From: Rhizomys pruinosus
Taxonomy: Eukaryota; Chordata; Mammalia; Rodentia; Spalacidae
Direction: 5' to 3'
Assembly: GCA_009823505.1 (NCBI GenBank)
Contig: VZQC01009528.1
Coordinates: 85,215 to 149,214 of the forward strand
Length of the DNA stretch: 64,000 bases
Position 1 is the stretch's first letter; each line of letters opens with the position of its first letter. Of this stretch, positions 35,748 to 47,200 are shown piece by piece. The position numbers and the translations under genes were made by a program. Below the pieces are notes generated by a model. The model was given only the letters and a program-made list of their open reading frames with translations, did no database searches and had not been told where the DNA came from.

Positions 35748-37130
35748 TTGAATAGTAGGATTGCTTCCACTTCTATCTTTTTAAGCATTAAACAAATGAG
35801 AGAAATCTTGTGTTAGCTGTTTTTCTGAGCCCAGTTTCTGCAATATGATGATCCCATTTCCATTATTTTTTAATAATAGGTCATAAGTAATTAATACAGG
35901 AATCCTTCATGTAAAACCAATTTTCAAGTAGCTATGCCCAAACTTATACAACCTGAGGCCCCCATTGTCTAGCTGGGGGACCTTATATGTATTATCATGT
36001 TGATCAAATAAGAGTCCAGTTTAGTTTTTGTGGTTTCATAGTTCACTCCAATTGCAGCCCTTACATTCTACATTCTACCATACTCCCTTTTCTGCAGATT
36101 GTTCCCTAGGCTTTAGAAAAGGGACACAAGTGGGTGAGAAGCCAAACAGTCTACTTTCTTTGGAGATGTCGTTTTGGACTCTGATTGGCTCAGGCTGTTT
36201 CCTTTCATGGGTTGGCAGTTTATCCCAAAATAACCTTTTACTCCTATTGATGTAGCACAAGTAGTTAGACATACAGGCATTTAAACAGTACTAATTATTA
36301 TGGTAGGTTACTTTGGTATACAGATGTTGGGAAGATATACTAATCCATGGACTATAGCTTTTCTGTAAAAGCTGACAAGGTCTCACTGTGGCTTATAACA
36401 TCTCCTAACCACTAGAGGACTTGAGCTTGAAGCATCAACCCTGAATTATTCCTCCAAGGAATGAGCTAATAGCCAATTAGATTTAGGATATAAAGACATT
36501 TGGCTGCCACTGCTGCACAGTATTTCCAGGCAGGTGAGGTGTAGCTGATGCTGACAGAGGAGTTTTGCTTGACTCAAGGAGACCAATATTTGCTTTGTTG
36601 ATTTAGTGGTCTTTGGTAACACTCTCTTGCATTCCGGAGGCCATCTGTACACTTGCAGGTGTGTTCTTGATATATCTTTCCCATGCTTACACCAGGTCTT
36701 CGACCGCAGGGCCTTACCACCTCTATTCTTGCAGGTATCCCAGTTTACTGGCAAAAAGCCTTTACCTTTTGGGGGGGCTTGGATCCCCTAGCCAACATCT
36801 CCTTGGCTGAATAATCCATTTCTGATAACAGAGCTCTCCTGTATTAACATATTTTACTCAACTACCCAGCTTATATAGACTTTAGTATTATAATTGGCTC
36901 TGAATAGAGAATTATCCTTTCACAGTTCCTCTGACTATCAGTCAATTAAAGAAGGCAATTATATCACTCTTATAAGAGATTACCTCTATAACAGTCAGCT
37001 CTAATTTACATTTAGGGAATGACTTCATTACCATCATGTTTATCTTTGTTCTATGAAAGGGAGGTAAGGGAAGTCTCTTATATTAAAAGTTTGCGGCACC
37101 TGAAAGGTAAAGTTCATTAGGACACATTAT

Positions 37131-37405
37131 AAATAGTTGTTACGTGGGGCTGGAGAGATAGTCTAGCTGTTAAGAATACCGACTGCTCTTGCAGAGGACC
37201 TGGGTTTGATCCCCAGCACCCACATAGCAGCTAAGAACCGTCTGTAACTCCAATTCCAGGAGAACTCCAGTTCCAGGGGAATCCGACACTCTCTTCTGGC
37301 CTCCGCGGCATTGCATGACACAGGTCCACAAACCTACATGCAAACAGTGCATTCATAAACATAGAAAATAAATAAAAATTTAATAAATAAATAAATAGTT
37401 GTTAC
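37131..37405 (+). mobile_element. B2 SINE inside R, with target-site duplication
   Basis: The body (37,144-37,392) is flanked by aaatagttgttac at 37,131-37,143 and 37,393-37,405. The A-box region has one change ('tagtctagctgttaag'). It is younger than the R copy it interrupts. Confidence 0.95.
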
Positions 37406-37781
37406 AGTTAGGATCCACAGAGATGTTTGATGCCTGTAGCAGTCTGAGGCTTTTCTTCCTTTTAATGTTTAGCTGGGCCAACTTTTCTGCATTAAATTTA
37501 CTCAAGCTGTTTATCATTTCCTGTATGTTGTTAATTTGGGAAGCTAACTTAATTCCTTTAGTTAGATTATCCTATAGGTAGAAGAAAATGTTACAAGTTG
37601 ATACTGTATGACACAATAATTGTAGAGAATGTTTGTATCCATTAACCCCAAAGTTGTTATACAAATTATAAGTGAAGCTGATGTGGACTCCAGTTTATAT
37701 TTTGAATTAGCTTAAATGTATTACATTTTTATTAAAATCTTTTAGCCAATGTTGTTTAATATAGATGTCTTTGCTTTTTCT

Positions 37782-38289
37782 AAGACATAGAATACCAAGT
37801 CAACAGCTCCAAAGAGAGTGGACTGTTTTACCTCTCATCCACCTGTGCCCCTTTTCTAAGCCTAGGGAACAACCTGCGGAAGAGGGGGCGTGGTAGAATG
37901 TAAGGGCTGCGATTGGGGTGAATGGTGAAACTACAGCAATGTAATCTGGACACTCATTTGATCAACTTGATTGAACAAACAACCTGTCACCCCCCACTGG
38001 ATGGTGGGGCTGTAGGTGTTTGGGCACAACAGCCTGCAGATAGGTTTTGCATGAAGGATGCTTGTACTCATGGATTATCACTTATAGCTAAAAATGAAAA
38101 AAAAAAAACTGAGAGAAAGATGCAGGACAGTTATGGCAGAATGCATGATCTGGGATGGGGTGGGGGTGGGGGGTAAGGGAAAGGGAAATAAGCCTGAACT
38201 GAATTGGAAAAAATGTATGAAATGCACAAAGCATCAATAAAAACTAATTTAATTAAAAAAAATTAAAAAAAAAAAGACATAGAATACCA
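37782..38289 (+). mobile_element. Chimeric retro-insertion: R 3' end fused to L1 3' UTR
   Basis: A 476-bp insert (37,798-38,273) is bounded by a perfect 16-bp duplication, aagacatagaatacca (37,782-37,797 and 38,274-38,289). Its left part (to about 38,088) is the last ~290 bp of repeat R in sense orientation, ending in 'aaaaatgaaaaaaaaaaaa'. The right part is an L1 3' UTR ('gagagaaagatgcagg', a G-rich tract, 'catcaataaaaac') with its own A-rich tail. One target-site duplication around two joined RNAs suggests template switching during one L1-driven event, or retrotransposition of an already chimeric transcript. Confidence 0.9.
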
Positions 38290-38563
38290 TATAATATGTA
38301 GACAAATTTTGGGCAAATTTGGATACCTGTTAAACTCACATCAATTAACTATACCTTAATCTAATGTAGACCTGTGTCCCCCTCCCAACCCTCCCACCCA
38401 TAAAATCAAGCTCTAAGAAAAATATATAAATATTGTATAATAAGTCATTTGTACAAAAATAACAGAACTGAGAAATAATATTTCAGGGCATTTTCTCACC
38501 AAAGATCAATGCTCTATTATTTCATGAGCCAGATTACTATTTCATAAATTTTGTGTAAATGTT

Positions 38564-39517
38564 TTAGTATTTTGAAATTTTTACATTTATAAAGAAGAGA
38601 TCAAAAACACGATCACGAATCTGCTTTGTCTTGACACCATACACCAAGGGGTTGACGGTAGGGGGCACCAGGAGGTACACAGTGGCCAAGATGATGTGGA
38701 CACTTGGAGGCACGTTCTTACCAATGCGGTGAGTTAGAAAGCTAAAGAGCGCAGGTGTATATAAGACCAGAATGATGCAGACATGGGCAGCACATGTGCC
38801 CAATGCTTTAGAGCGGGCATTCTTGGAAGAGAGACGAAACGCTGCATGCAGGATTTTTACATAGGATGTGGCAATGAGCAGCATATCCAATAACGTCACT
38901 GAAAGAGCCACTGAGATCCCATATGCTCTGTTAATGAAGGTGTTGACACTGGCCAACTTCACCACAGCCATGTGTTCACAGTAGGTATGATGGATGACAT
39001 ATTCTGTATAGAATGGCAACTTCTTAAGGAGAAGTGGACAGGGCAAAACCATGACTGCAGCTCGGCTCAGGCCAATTAGACAGAGTTTAGTCACCATGGG
39101 TGTGGTCAGAATGGTTGTGTAATGTAGTGGAGTGCAGATGGCCACATACCGATCAAAGGCCATGGCCACTAGGATGGCGGAACCAAAAATTGAAAGTGTG
39201 TGGATAAAGAACATTTGTGTAAGGCAGACATCAAAGCCAACCCAATGGTCATTAAACCAAAAAATGCCTAACATCTTCAGAGCAGTAGAACAGGTAATAC
39301 ACATGTCATTCACTGCCAGCATACAGAGGAAGAAATACATTGGTTCATGGAGGCTTGGTTCCAGCTTGACAGTAGTGATGACTATGCTGTTCCCCAGCAG
39401 AGTCAGGACAAAAAGGAGGCAAACAGGGATGCCAATCCAACCATGAAATTTTTCTAATCCTGGAATACCGACCAGGTAGAAAGAAGAAATATAGAAATGT
39501 GTAACATTATGTAGCAT
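38564..39517 (-). CDS. Class I olfactory receptor, family 52 type (OR-C), intact
   Basis: A 317-codon single-exon odorant receptor with all hallmark sites: NVT (4-6), GIPGLE (17-22), GN (42-43), LHEPMYFFL (57-64), C98, MAFDRYVAIC (119-128), TYCEHM (C180), KALGTC (237-242), NPLVYG (289-294) and KTKQIRD. The ATG aligns with both paralogues and sits 50 nt below an intact acceptor. Residues 1-204 differ from OR-B at only four positions. From about 205 on it follows OR-A much more closely (for example FSFLTHRIGKNVPPS), so the gene is a mosaic. The C-terminus diverges from OR-A in the last 15 residues. Expected role: odorant detection in olfactory neurons; ligand unknown. No coding lesion was seen. 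Confidence 0.95.
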   Translation of the reverse strand: MLHNVTHFYISSFYLVGIPGLEKFHGWIGIPVCLLFVLTLLGNSIVITTVKLEPSLHEPMYFFLCMLAVNDMCITCSTALKMLGIFWFNDHWVGFDVCLTQMFFIHTLSIFGSAILVAMAFDRYVAICTPLHYTTILTTPMVTKLCLIGLSRAAVMVLPCPLLLKKLPFYTEYVIHHTYCEHMAVVKLASVNTFINRAYGISVALSVTLLDMLLIATSYVKILHAAFRLSSKNARSKALGTCAAHVCIILVLYTPALFSFLTHRIGKNVPPSVHIILATVYLLVPPTVNPLVYGVKTKQIRDRVFDLFFINVKISKY

Positions 39518-39567
39518 TTTAGCACTGGAGATACTTAATTTTAATGTATAGTAACCAGTATAATCTC

Positions 39568-39588
39568 CTAAAATCAGAAAATAGGGTT
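39568..39588 (-). promoter_or_regulatory. Putative 3' splice acceptor of the OR-C 5' UTR intron
   Basis: Minus strand 'ctattttctgattttag|gag', with the exon starting at 39,567, 50 nt before the ATG. It is conserved with OR-A and lost in OR-B. Confidence 0.6.
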
Positions 39589-40016
39589 GAAAATTTCTTG
39601 TTTCAAGGTTTGTAGGAGTAATCTAGAATCTACCTCTCTAGAACTCAAAGACGTTCTCAAACTATTTTATTCTTTGGCATGCCAGCAACATTATCTGGAA
39701 AAGGCAAGATAATAATACATATATTAATGTATGCAATTTTGAATTGAGAATTCAACTAAATCCTTGTGCAATTTTTCATTTATTTCTATTCAATGTGATA
39801 TTAAATAAACATATCTTGTGAAAAACAAAGTGATTTTCATGAGTTGAAATAAAATATGGACACCTAAATATACCATGTTCATAAATTCCAACAATTAGCA
39901 GATATTTCAATATGTTAGCATTTTTGAAATTCCTATCACCTTTAGTTAAGATAACTAACATATTAACTAATTTCAATAAGATCTTATAAAAACCAACATG
40001 TCAAATTATAGAGATT

Positions 40017-40300
40017 GGGGTCTTCAGGAACATTGAGGCCGTAGCCAGAGGCACCTTGGCTTCTGCTTCTGGCCTGGCCAGATAAGATTAAGCCAACTCA
40101 GCTGTGAGCTCTTGTCTCCAGGGACACTGAGGTAGCAGCCAGTGGCATCTTGGCTTCCGCCATACCCTAGATAAAAGCATCCCCAACCCTCTGAGAGCTA
40201 GGGTCTTTAGGAACACTGAGGCAGTAGTCAGCTGTCTCTTCACTTCTACTGCAGGCCAGATGAGAGCCATCCTGATAACCCTGGTATTTAGGGACACTTA
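40017..40300 (+). repeat. Tandem 5' UTR monomers of an L1 (about 81-94 bp)
   Basis: Related openings 'gggtcttcaggaacattgag', 'ttgtctccagggacactgag', 'gggtctttaggaacactgag' and 'ggtatttagggacactta' occur at about 40,018, 40,112, 40,200 and 40,281, giving three diverged units and a partial one. Tandem monomers at the 5' end are the promoter architecture of murine L1. Confidence 0.75.
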
Positions 40301-40622
40301 GTACACAACCAGGTTGCAGGGGCCAAATCACCCTTCCCCAGTCAAACTTAAGGAACTGGTCTGCATTGCAATGAAGAAATACCTAAATTTCACATCAGAT
40401 TACAAACAAAATGAGTCAAATTCACATGCCAACAGCACAAAGATAAATCAACATAGGAAAAGCAAGTAAAAAATCTCCACCAAATTCAACAGTCTTATAG
40501 AGGACTCCAACAATGACATCTCTGTCATCATAGATATACTCAAAGAAATCACTGGCCTAAAGGGAGAGAATGACCAACTCCAGAAGGAAATGGAAATGCT
40601 GAAAAAAATCTGAGGCTAAAAT

Positions 40623-41383
40623 GAAAAAGGAATCCATAGTCTCTGTTTACTTTTTACTCCATCTTTTGAGTGAGCCATTTATTTTCTTCTTTGTTTTTAG
40701 TGTAATTTATATATTCTGGATTTTAATGGTCTGTAAGATTTATCAATGGTGAAGGTTTTCTCCCACTCTGTGGGTTTTCTGTTCACTTCCTTGATTGTTT
40801 CTTTTGCTGTACATAAGCTTTTGAGTTTGATGAGGTCTCACTTGTCAGCTGTTGACCATATTTTCTGTGCAGCTGCTGTTTGATTTAGAAAGCCTTTTCC
40901 TACTCCTATTATGTGAATCACTTAATGAGCTCTAGAATTAACTTACCACTTTCTTTCAGACATGGTGATTAATGTATATGGGTGGAAGTTATATATTCAT
41001 ATTTTAGAGTAATATAAAATTAAAGGGAAAAATGTGAACTCCTAAATATATATCAGAGTTAACATACAGTTTATTCCTGAAGGACACAATTCTGGTGCAT
41101 ATAAGACATTTATATAGGCATATTTTGGGGCAATGCAATTGGGAGGGAACCACAACAACAAAGAACAGGCTGATATAGTTAAATTCTGCCCCAAACAACA
41201 AACCGTTGCAGAGAAAATATTTAAAAAGACTGAGAGAAAGATACAGGATATGTATGGCAGAATGTATGAACTGGGATGGGGTGGGAGGAAAGGAAAGGGG
41301 AATATATCTAAATTGAATGGAAAAATGATGTATGAAATACACAAAACCTCAATAAAATATTATACTAAAAAAAGAAAAAGGAA
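40623..41383 (+). mobile_element. 5'-inverted L1 nested in ORF1 of another L1
   Basis: Minus-strand ORF2 sequence (about 40,640-40,905) is followed by a plus-strand 3' UTR (about 40,908-41,373) ending 'caataaaatattatac'. The flanks share gaaaaaggaa (40,623-40,632 and 41,374-41,383). This is the same twin-priming structure as at 1,938-3,645. ORF1 of the host L1 resumes immediately at 'actgaagaactaaaagg'. Confidence 0.85.
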
Positions 41384-43200
41384 ACTGAAGAACTAAAAGG
41401 GGAGAGTGGTAAACTTCGGGAGGAAATGGAAATACTAAAGCAACCTCAGGCTGAAATGAGAAAAGAAATCAAACACTCATCCACTCAACAGGAAAAGGTA
41501 AGTGAAAGCCTCAGTAACAGAATGGACAAAGCAGAAAATAGAATATCAACCCTAGAAGATAACGTGGAAGAACTGAAATGTTCAAGCAAAACTATGAAAA
41601 ATTAAAAAAAAAAACAGAAGAGTGGAATAATCAGGAAATGTGAGACACCAGGAAGAGATCGAAGCTCCACATCATAGGTTTAGAGGAAGGAGAAGAAGTC
41701 CAGGATAATGGTATGGAACAAATCTTCAACAGAATTATACAAGCAAATTTCCCCAAATTGAAAAAAGTCACACCCAAACAAATACAAAAAGCACATAGAA
41801 CACCAAATACCCATGATCAGAAAAGAAACTCCCAACACCATATCATAATCAAAACTCTAGATGCTCAAAACAAAGACAAAATACTGAAAACCACAAGAGA
41901 AAAACGAGTTACATATAAAGGAAAAACCATAAGAATTGCAGCTGACTTCTCAATGCAAAAATGAAAGTCAGAAGAGCTTGGACCCAATTATTTCTAGTAC
42001 TAAACAACTACAGATTCCAACCCAGGTTATTGTAACCAGCAAAAATGTCAACTATAATTGGAAGAGAAAGGAAAATATTCCATGACATAAACAATATAAG
42101 GGAATACATGTCTAGAAAACCAACCCTCCAGAAAATGCTCAAAGCAGTTCAGAGGACAGAGGACAGGAGCAGCTAAACCCAAGCTGTAAGAGAAAGTAAT
42201 TAATGAAGGTATAAACCCAGAAATACAAACATAGACCAACTACAAACAGGAAATAAACTGAAGGGAAGCAAGATACTTCTCTCATTACTAACCCTAAATA
42301 TTAATGGTTAAATTCCCCAGTCAAGAGACACAGACTGGGAGAATGGATTAAGAAACTGAATCCATCTTTCTGCTGTCTTCAAGAAACACACCTCACCTTC
42401 AAGGACAGGCACCATCTTAAATTGAAAGGATGGAAATGGCACCAAAAAGCAAGCAGGAGTTGCTATTTTAATAGGAGACAAAATAGAATTCAAAGAAAAA
42501 TTAATCAGAAGAGATGAAGGTCACTACATCCTTATCAAAAGATCAATCAACCATAAAGATCTCACAATCATAAATACATACGCACCAAACTCTGGTGGAC
42601 CAAATTTCATAAACACAATCCTGAAGGATCACAAGACACAGATCAATCCCAGCACACTAATAGTGGGAGACATTACTACCTCATTGAGCAGATTGGACAG
42701 GTCAACTGGACAAGGAATAAACAGAGAGATTGAAACTGAACAATATGATACACTAAATGGACCTAATAGACATGTGCCTCGTATTCCACCTGCACACCAA
42801 AGAGTATACTTTCTACTCAGCACCCCATGGAACATTCTCCAAAATCAACCATATACTGGGACACAGAGCAAACTTCAGCAAATACAAAAAAAAGAAAGAA
42901 TTTCTTGCATCATATCAGACCACAGTGCAAAAAAGCTTAATATCAATACCAGAATGAGCCCTACTAGCTACAAGAATACATGGAGGCTAAACAACACACT
43001 ACTGAATAACAAATCTGTCAAAGGGGAAATAAAGAAATAGATAAAAGCATTCCTGGCACTAAATGAAATGGATGATACAACCTATGGGACACCTTAAAAG
43101 CAGTCCTGAGAGGGAATTTCATAGCCCCAAGTGCCTACATTAAAAAACAAAACAAACAAACAAAAAAAAAAAACAGAAAGAGCACAAATAAATGACTTAA

Positions 43201-43443
43201 CACTCCAACTTGGGGCTGGAGAGTTGACTCAGCAGTTAAGAGCACCGACTGCTCTTGCAGAGGACCTGGGTTTGATTCCCAGCACCCACATGATAGCTAA
43301 GAATCGTCTTTAACTCCAGTTCAGGGGATTCTGACGCCCTCTTCTGACCTCAGCAGCATTGCATGACATGGGTGCACTAACCTACATGCACTCATACACA
43401 TAAAAAATAATAATATGAAATAATTTTAAAAACCACTGCAACT
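43201..43443 (+). mobile_element. B2 SINE inside L1 ORF2, with target-site duplication
   Basis: The body (43,211-43,433) has the head 'tggggctggagagttgactc' and B-box-like 'gggtttgattccc'. The flanks are cactccaact (43,201-43,210) and cactgcaact (43,434-43,443), one mismatch. Confidence 0.92.
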
Positions 43444-44263
43444 AAAAACACGCGAGTGGCAGCAAGAAATGAACCCTAAACCTAGCAGACAGGAATAAAT
43501 AACAAAAGTCAGAGCAGAAATCAATGAAATAGAAACAAATAGAACAATGCAAAAAAATCAACTAATCCAAGATCTAACTCTTTGAAAGGATAAACAAGAT
43601 AGATAAGCTTCTAGCCCAATTGACTAAAAGAAGGAAAGAGCAACTCCAGCTCAACCAAATTAGAGATAAAAAGGGAAACATCACAACAGATAGTGAAAAG
43701 ATTCAGACAATATTACAAGAATAGTTCAAAAACTATACTCAACTAAATTTGAAAACCTAAGGGAAACGGATGAATACCTGACATCATGGAATCCACCAAG
43801 ACTTAACCTGGAATAGATCAACAGCTTATATAGGCCCATAATAAAAGAGGAAATTGAAACTATAATAATAATAAAAAAAAAACCTCCCAACTAAAATAAG
43901 CCCAGGTCCAGATGGATTCATGGTAGAATTCTATATGATAAAGTAGACCTACAGCCACTACTACTCAAATTATTCAAGAAGATAGAAAGAGAAGAAAATT
44001 TCCCAAATTCCTTCTATGAAGCCAACATCACTCTAATACCCAAACCAGGCAAAGATAGAACCAAAAAAGAAAACTATAGACCCCTTTCATTAATGAACAT
44101 AGATGCAAAAATTCTCAACAAAGTACTTGCAAACCACATACAGGCATATATTGAAAGGATCAAGCTGGATTCATAGTAGAAATGCACGGATGGTTCAACA
44201 TACATAAATCAATAAATGTCAAAAAGCACATAAACAGACTGAAAGACAAAAACCACAAGGTAA

Positions 44264-47200
44264 TCTCATAAACTTTAATTTTATATGCAGCTCACATGTT
44301 CAAGAGGACATTTATAAAATTATAATTTTTTTTTTGTAAAATAGAGAATCCCTTCCATGTGCAGGGGTAGTTAATTTAAGGCAGAGAAAGCCTGAAGAAT
44401 CACAAAGAGTAGAATCAAAATTATATGCAATATTTTCAGTTGTTTTCCTAGGAAGGTGGGGACAAGGAGACAGATCCTTAGGACTGTTAATGAATGACTA
44501 GCTACAGTCAGAGCAATGCAGGATGCCTTTCTGTTATATGGACTAAGACAGAGGGAACATCAACATCACATCAATTGAAATCTCCTCTTTCAGAAATTTT
44601 GTGCCAATTATTATTCATTGGAAGGTCAGCTATAAACATAGCTTTAGTTTCATTTTGTTGACATAAAAATTAACTTGAATGAATCCCGTAGTTTTTATGC
44701 TTTCAGTGGAAAGAAAATTGTCTAAAATTAGGGCCTCCTATAATTTTTACTCAACAAAATTAATCTTTTAAAAATGAAAAAGTTGACGGAAGCATATAAA
44801 ATGAAGAAAGAGTGATTGTTTTTATTATTTATGTGTGCATTCATAATATTTAATATTGTTGTATGTAAGCACATTATCCTGTCTCAATGGATATAAAGAA
44901 TGTATATATGTCTGTGTAGAGTGGGCTCTCCTCTAGATCTGGCACTTCTAATGAGTGTGAATATTAAATATTCAATAATTCAGGGTTTAATTCTTAGCAG
45001 AAAATTAGTTCTCAGGACATTCCTATGATGTACTCCATATTTCATATGTTTTTTTTTTCTGTCATTTGTCCTAGATTATGGTTTCCCACTCTCAGTAACA
45101 ATTTGGAAATATTGTAGATTCTTCAAATCAAAACTTTATTCACAATTTCCTACTTAGAATTATTACTTGTATGTTTGTCCTGGCAATACTCCAATTATAT
45201 TTTTATTTTATTCAGATTTTTTGCTTCATTGGACCAATGTTAATGAGTTTCTGAAATATTTCTACTAAGGTATTGAAATGCTATCTGGGATTCAGAAAAA
45301 TTAGCAAAAGCATTACATCATTACTCTTCACTAGAATCTAGATTCATATGACTTTTGAAATAATTATATAGCTATTAATGTTATATGCACAGAGACAATA
45401 AGACAAAAATCCAAAGGTTGACCTGTCAAAGCACAACAATTATTTATACATTTATCAAGTATTTAATAAATGTCACTCATCAAATGACTTATCCTTCAGG
45501 AGTATGACTAAACAAAGTTCAACACTGATCTTTTCATCTAGAAGATTAGTTGATAGACCGAACATGACAACACATAGTTGTAGTCAGAGCTGAGCTCCTA
45601 AAAGGCAAATTACCAAACTTAGAAAAGTTTGCAAACAATTTAACAAGGAAATTTGACTAAAGGATATAAATATATATAATATATTCTTGATAAATAAACA
45701 TGACCATTTTAAATCTCACTATTTTACCCTACAGCATGGCAATATGTATAAACTATATCAAGAGAAAAGCAAATTAATTTTCCAGAGATCTTACCAGGCC
45801 ATTAGAAGGTATCTTTACTGAACACACTGAAAATTTTTATCTATGTACATCTCTGCTTTTTCTGATAGTTCTTTGAGTCCAAACCAGATCTGAATGGAAT
45901 CTGAAACTAACCATCTTCTACAACGAGTTCAATATTAATATCTTCTTAAGTAGACTGAGAGTAGAAAAGACACTTGTTATATATTTTCTTTTGAGAATAA
46001 CACTCAATGGTTCTTAAACCAAAAATTATTCTAATCATGATACCCAGAGATTTAACATTCTATTTCTTTCTGATTTGTTGATCAAAGACCTTTCCTGGAA
46101 TCATTCATTTTAGAACTAATAATCAATTGTGATAAAATTTATTTTCTATACTCTCTGTTTAAATTCTACTACCAATATACTAATAAACTATGTTATTAAC
46201 ACACATAAAGGTGCTCCAACTGGGCTCAGTAAGTTTTACATTCTCATTGCTCACATTACAACATATTTGATGGCAACGCCAGCTTCCACATCCAAAACAT
46301 CAGAAATCTGATGATCCCCATCACCTACATTCATTTCACTCCAAATACAGTTAGCAACTCCATCAGTAGTTGCTAACTGTATTTCTGTCAGAGATTTTTT
46401 TCCCTTCCCATCAGTCTCAACCATCAGAACTTGAGCATGGAAAGGAGCTTACAGAAATCCAATACATAAAAATTGGCATCTTAGGGCAGATCAAAAGCTC
46501 TTTGCATATTGCATGTACTCAGAGCTTTTAGTACATTTTTCATCTTTGTCCCAAAGATTCTGGCCACCCAGAGATACTTAACTTACTCAGAGTCATTGTC
46601 CAGATTTCATTTACTTCAACTGATTTCCTTGGAATAGCTTCTTTCCTACTCATTTTTAACAGGAGTTATATACCAAGAAATCATTCTGTAACAGAAAATA
46701 AAAGCACACAGCCATGTACACTGAGACATGTAGAAATAATCATTTCCTCACAAGAAAATCAAATTATTTATGTTTCACTTAAATATAGAATATATGTCAT
46801 TCATGTATGTGAGGTCCTCTTTCCCATTTGACTTTATCTAACGTGTATTATATACTGTCTTATCAGTGTTTCCATGGACATGATGTTAGGAAACACCTGT
46901 TATGTTTCATCATAAACTGAGCCCTCTGTAAGTCAGCAGATTTGGTTCCTTTGTAATGCTGTACTCCAATGCTCAGGAGTCCCCCTCTGTTTTGGAAGAT
47001 GATGATTATATTACCTCAGGAGAGGTAAGTTCACTGGGTAAATAACTGGGACACTTGTTCATCCACATTAACCATATACACACCACAGAGCTCCTAGGAC
47101 ACTACTGAAATAATTATTCTCCAATAATCAGTTTGGATTTTGCTGAAATTTCTCTCAAAGTCCTCTAACTGATATTCCTTTGGGGTTTGATTTGTTCTTT

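Larger units (their letters stand above)
35880..38345 (-). repeat. Unclassified repeat R, copy 2, with two nested insertions
   Basis: The reverse complement aligns with 10,750-12,770 along its whole length. A frame of 102 codons (36,446-36,754, minus) is the longest left. It contains Cys and Trp residues but I do not recognise the protein family. Nested inside are a plus-strand B2 (37,144-37,392) and a chimeric retro-insertion (37,798-38,273). At its 5' side (38,350-38,400) the reverse strand reads a G-rich L1-type 3' UTR tract followed by R, as also seen at 48,940-48,990. Confidence 0.78.
29820..40016. repeat. Segmental duplication unit C (contains OR-C)
   Basis: Collinear with unit B, but about 500 bp corresponding to 24,175-24,675 is absent at about 33,042-33,050. 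The interval 34,330-38,400 is largely replaced by transposons absent from the other units. The unit's right end is interrupted by the L1 at 40,017-44,263 and resumes at 44,264. Confidence 0.85.
40017..44263 (+). mobile_element. L1 with tandem 5' monomers, 3'-truncated, carrying nested insertions
   Basis: Begins with tandem units of the 5' UTR, then ORF1 remains (from about 40,411, resuming at 41,384 to about 42,175) and ORF2 endonuclease and early RT (42,260-44,263). Every frame is interrupted. The longest pieces are 41,713-41,964 (ORF1) and 42,663-43,040 (ORF2). It stops abruptly within the RT region at 'ccacaaggtaatctca' with no 3' UTR or poly(A); unit C sequence resumes at once. A nested L1 (40,633-41,373) and a B2 (43,211-43,433) interrupt it. 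Confidence 0.88.

Noticed and set aside
36446..36754. The 102-codon minus-strand frame as a novel host gene
   Set aside because: The same sequence in the + copy (11,850-12,170) is full of stops and the region is an interspersed repeat, so it is more likely a mobile-element relic.
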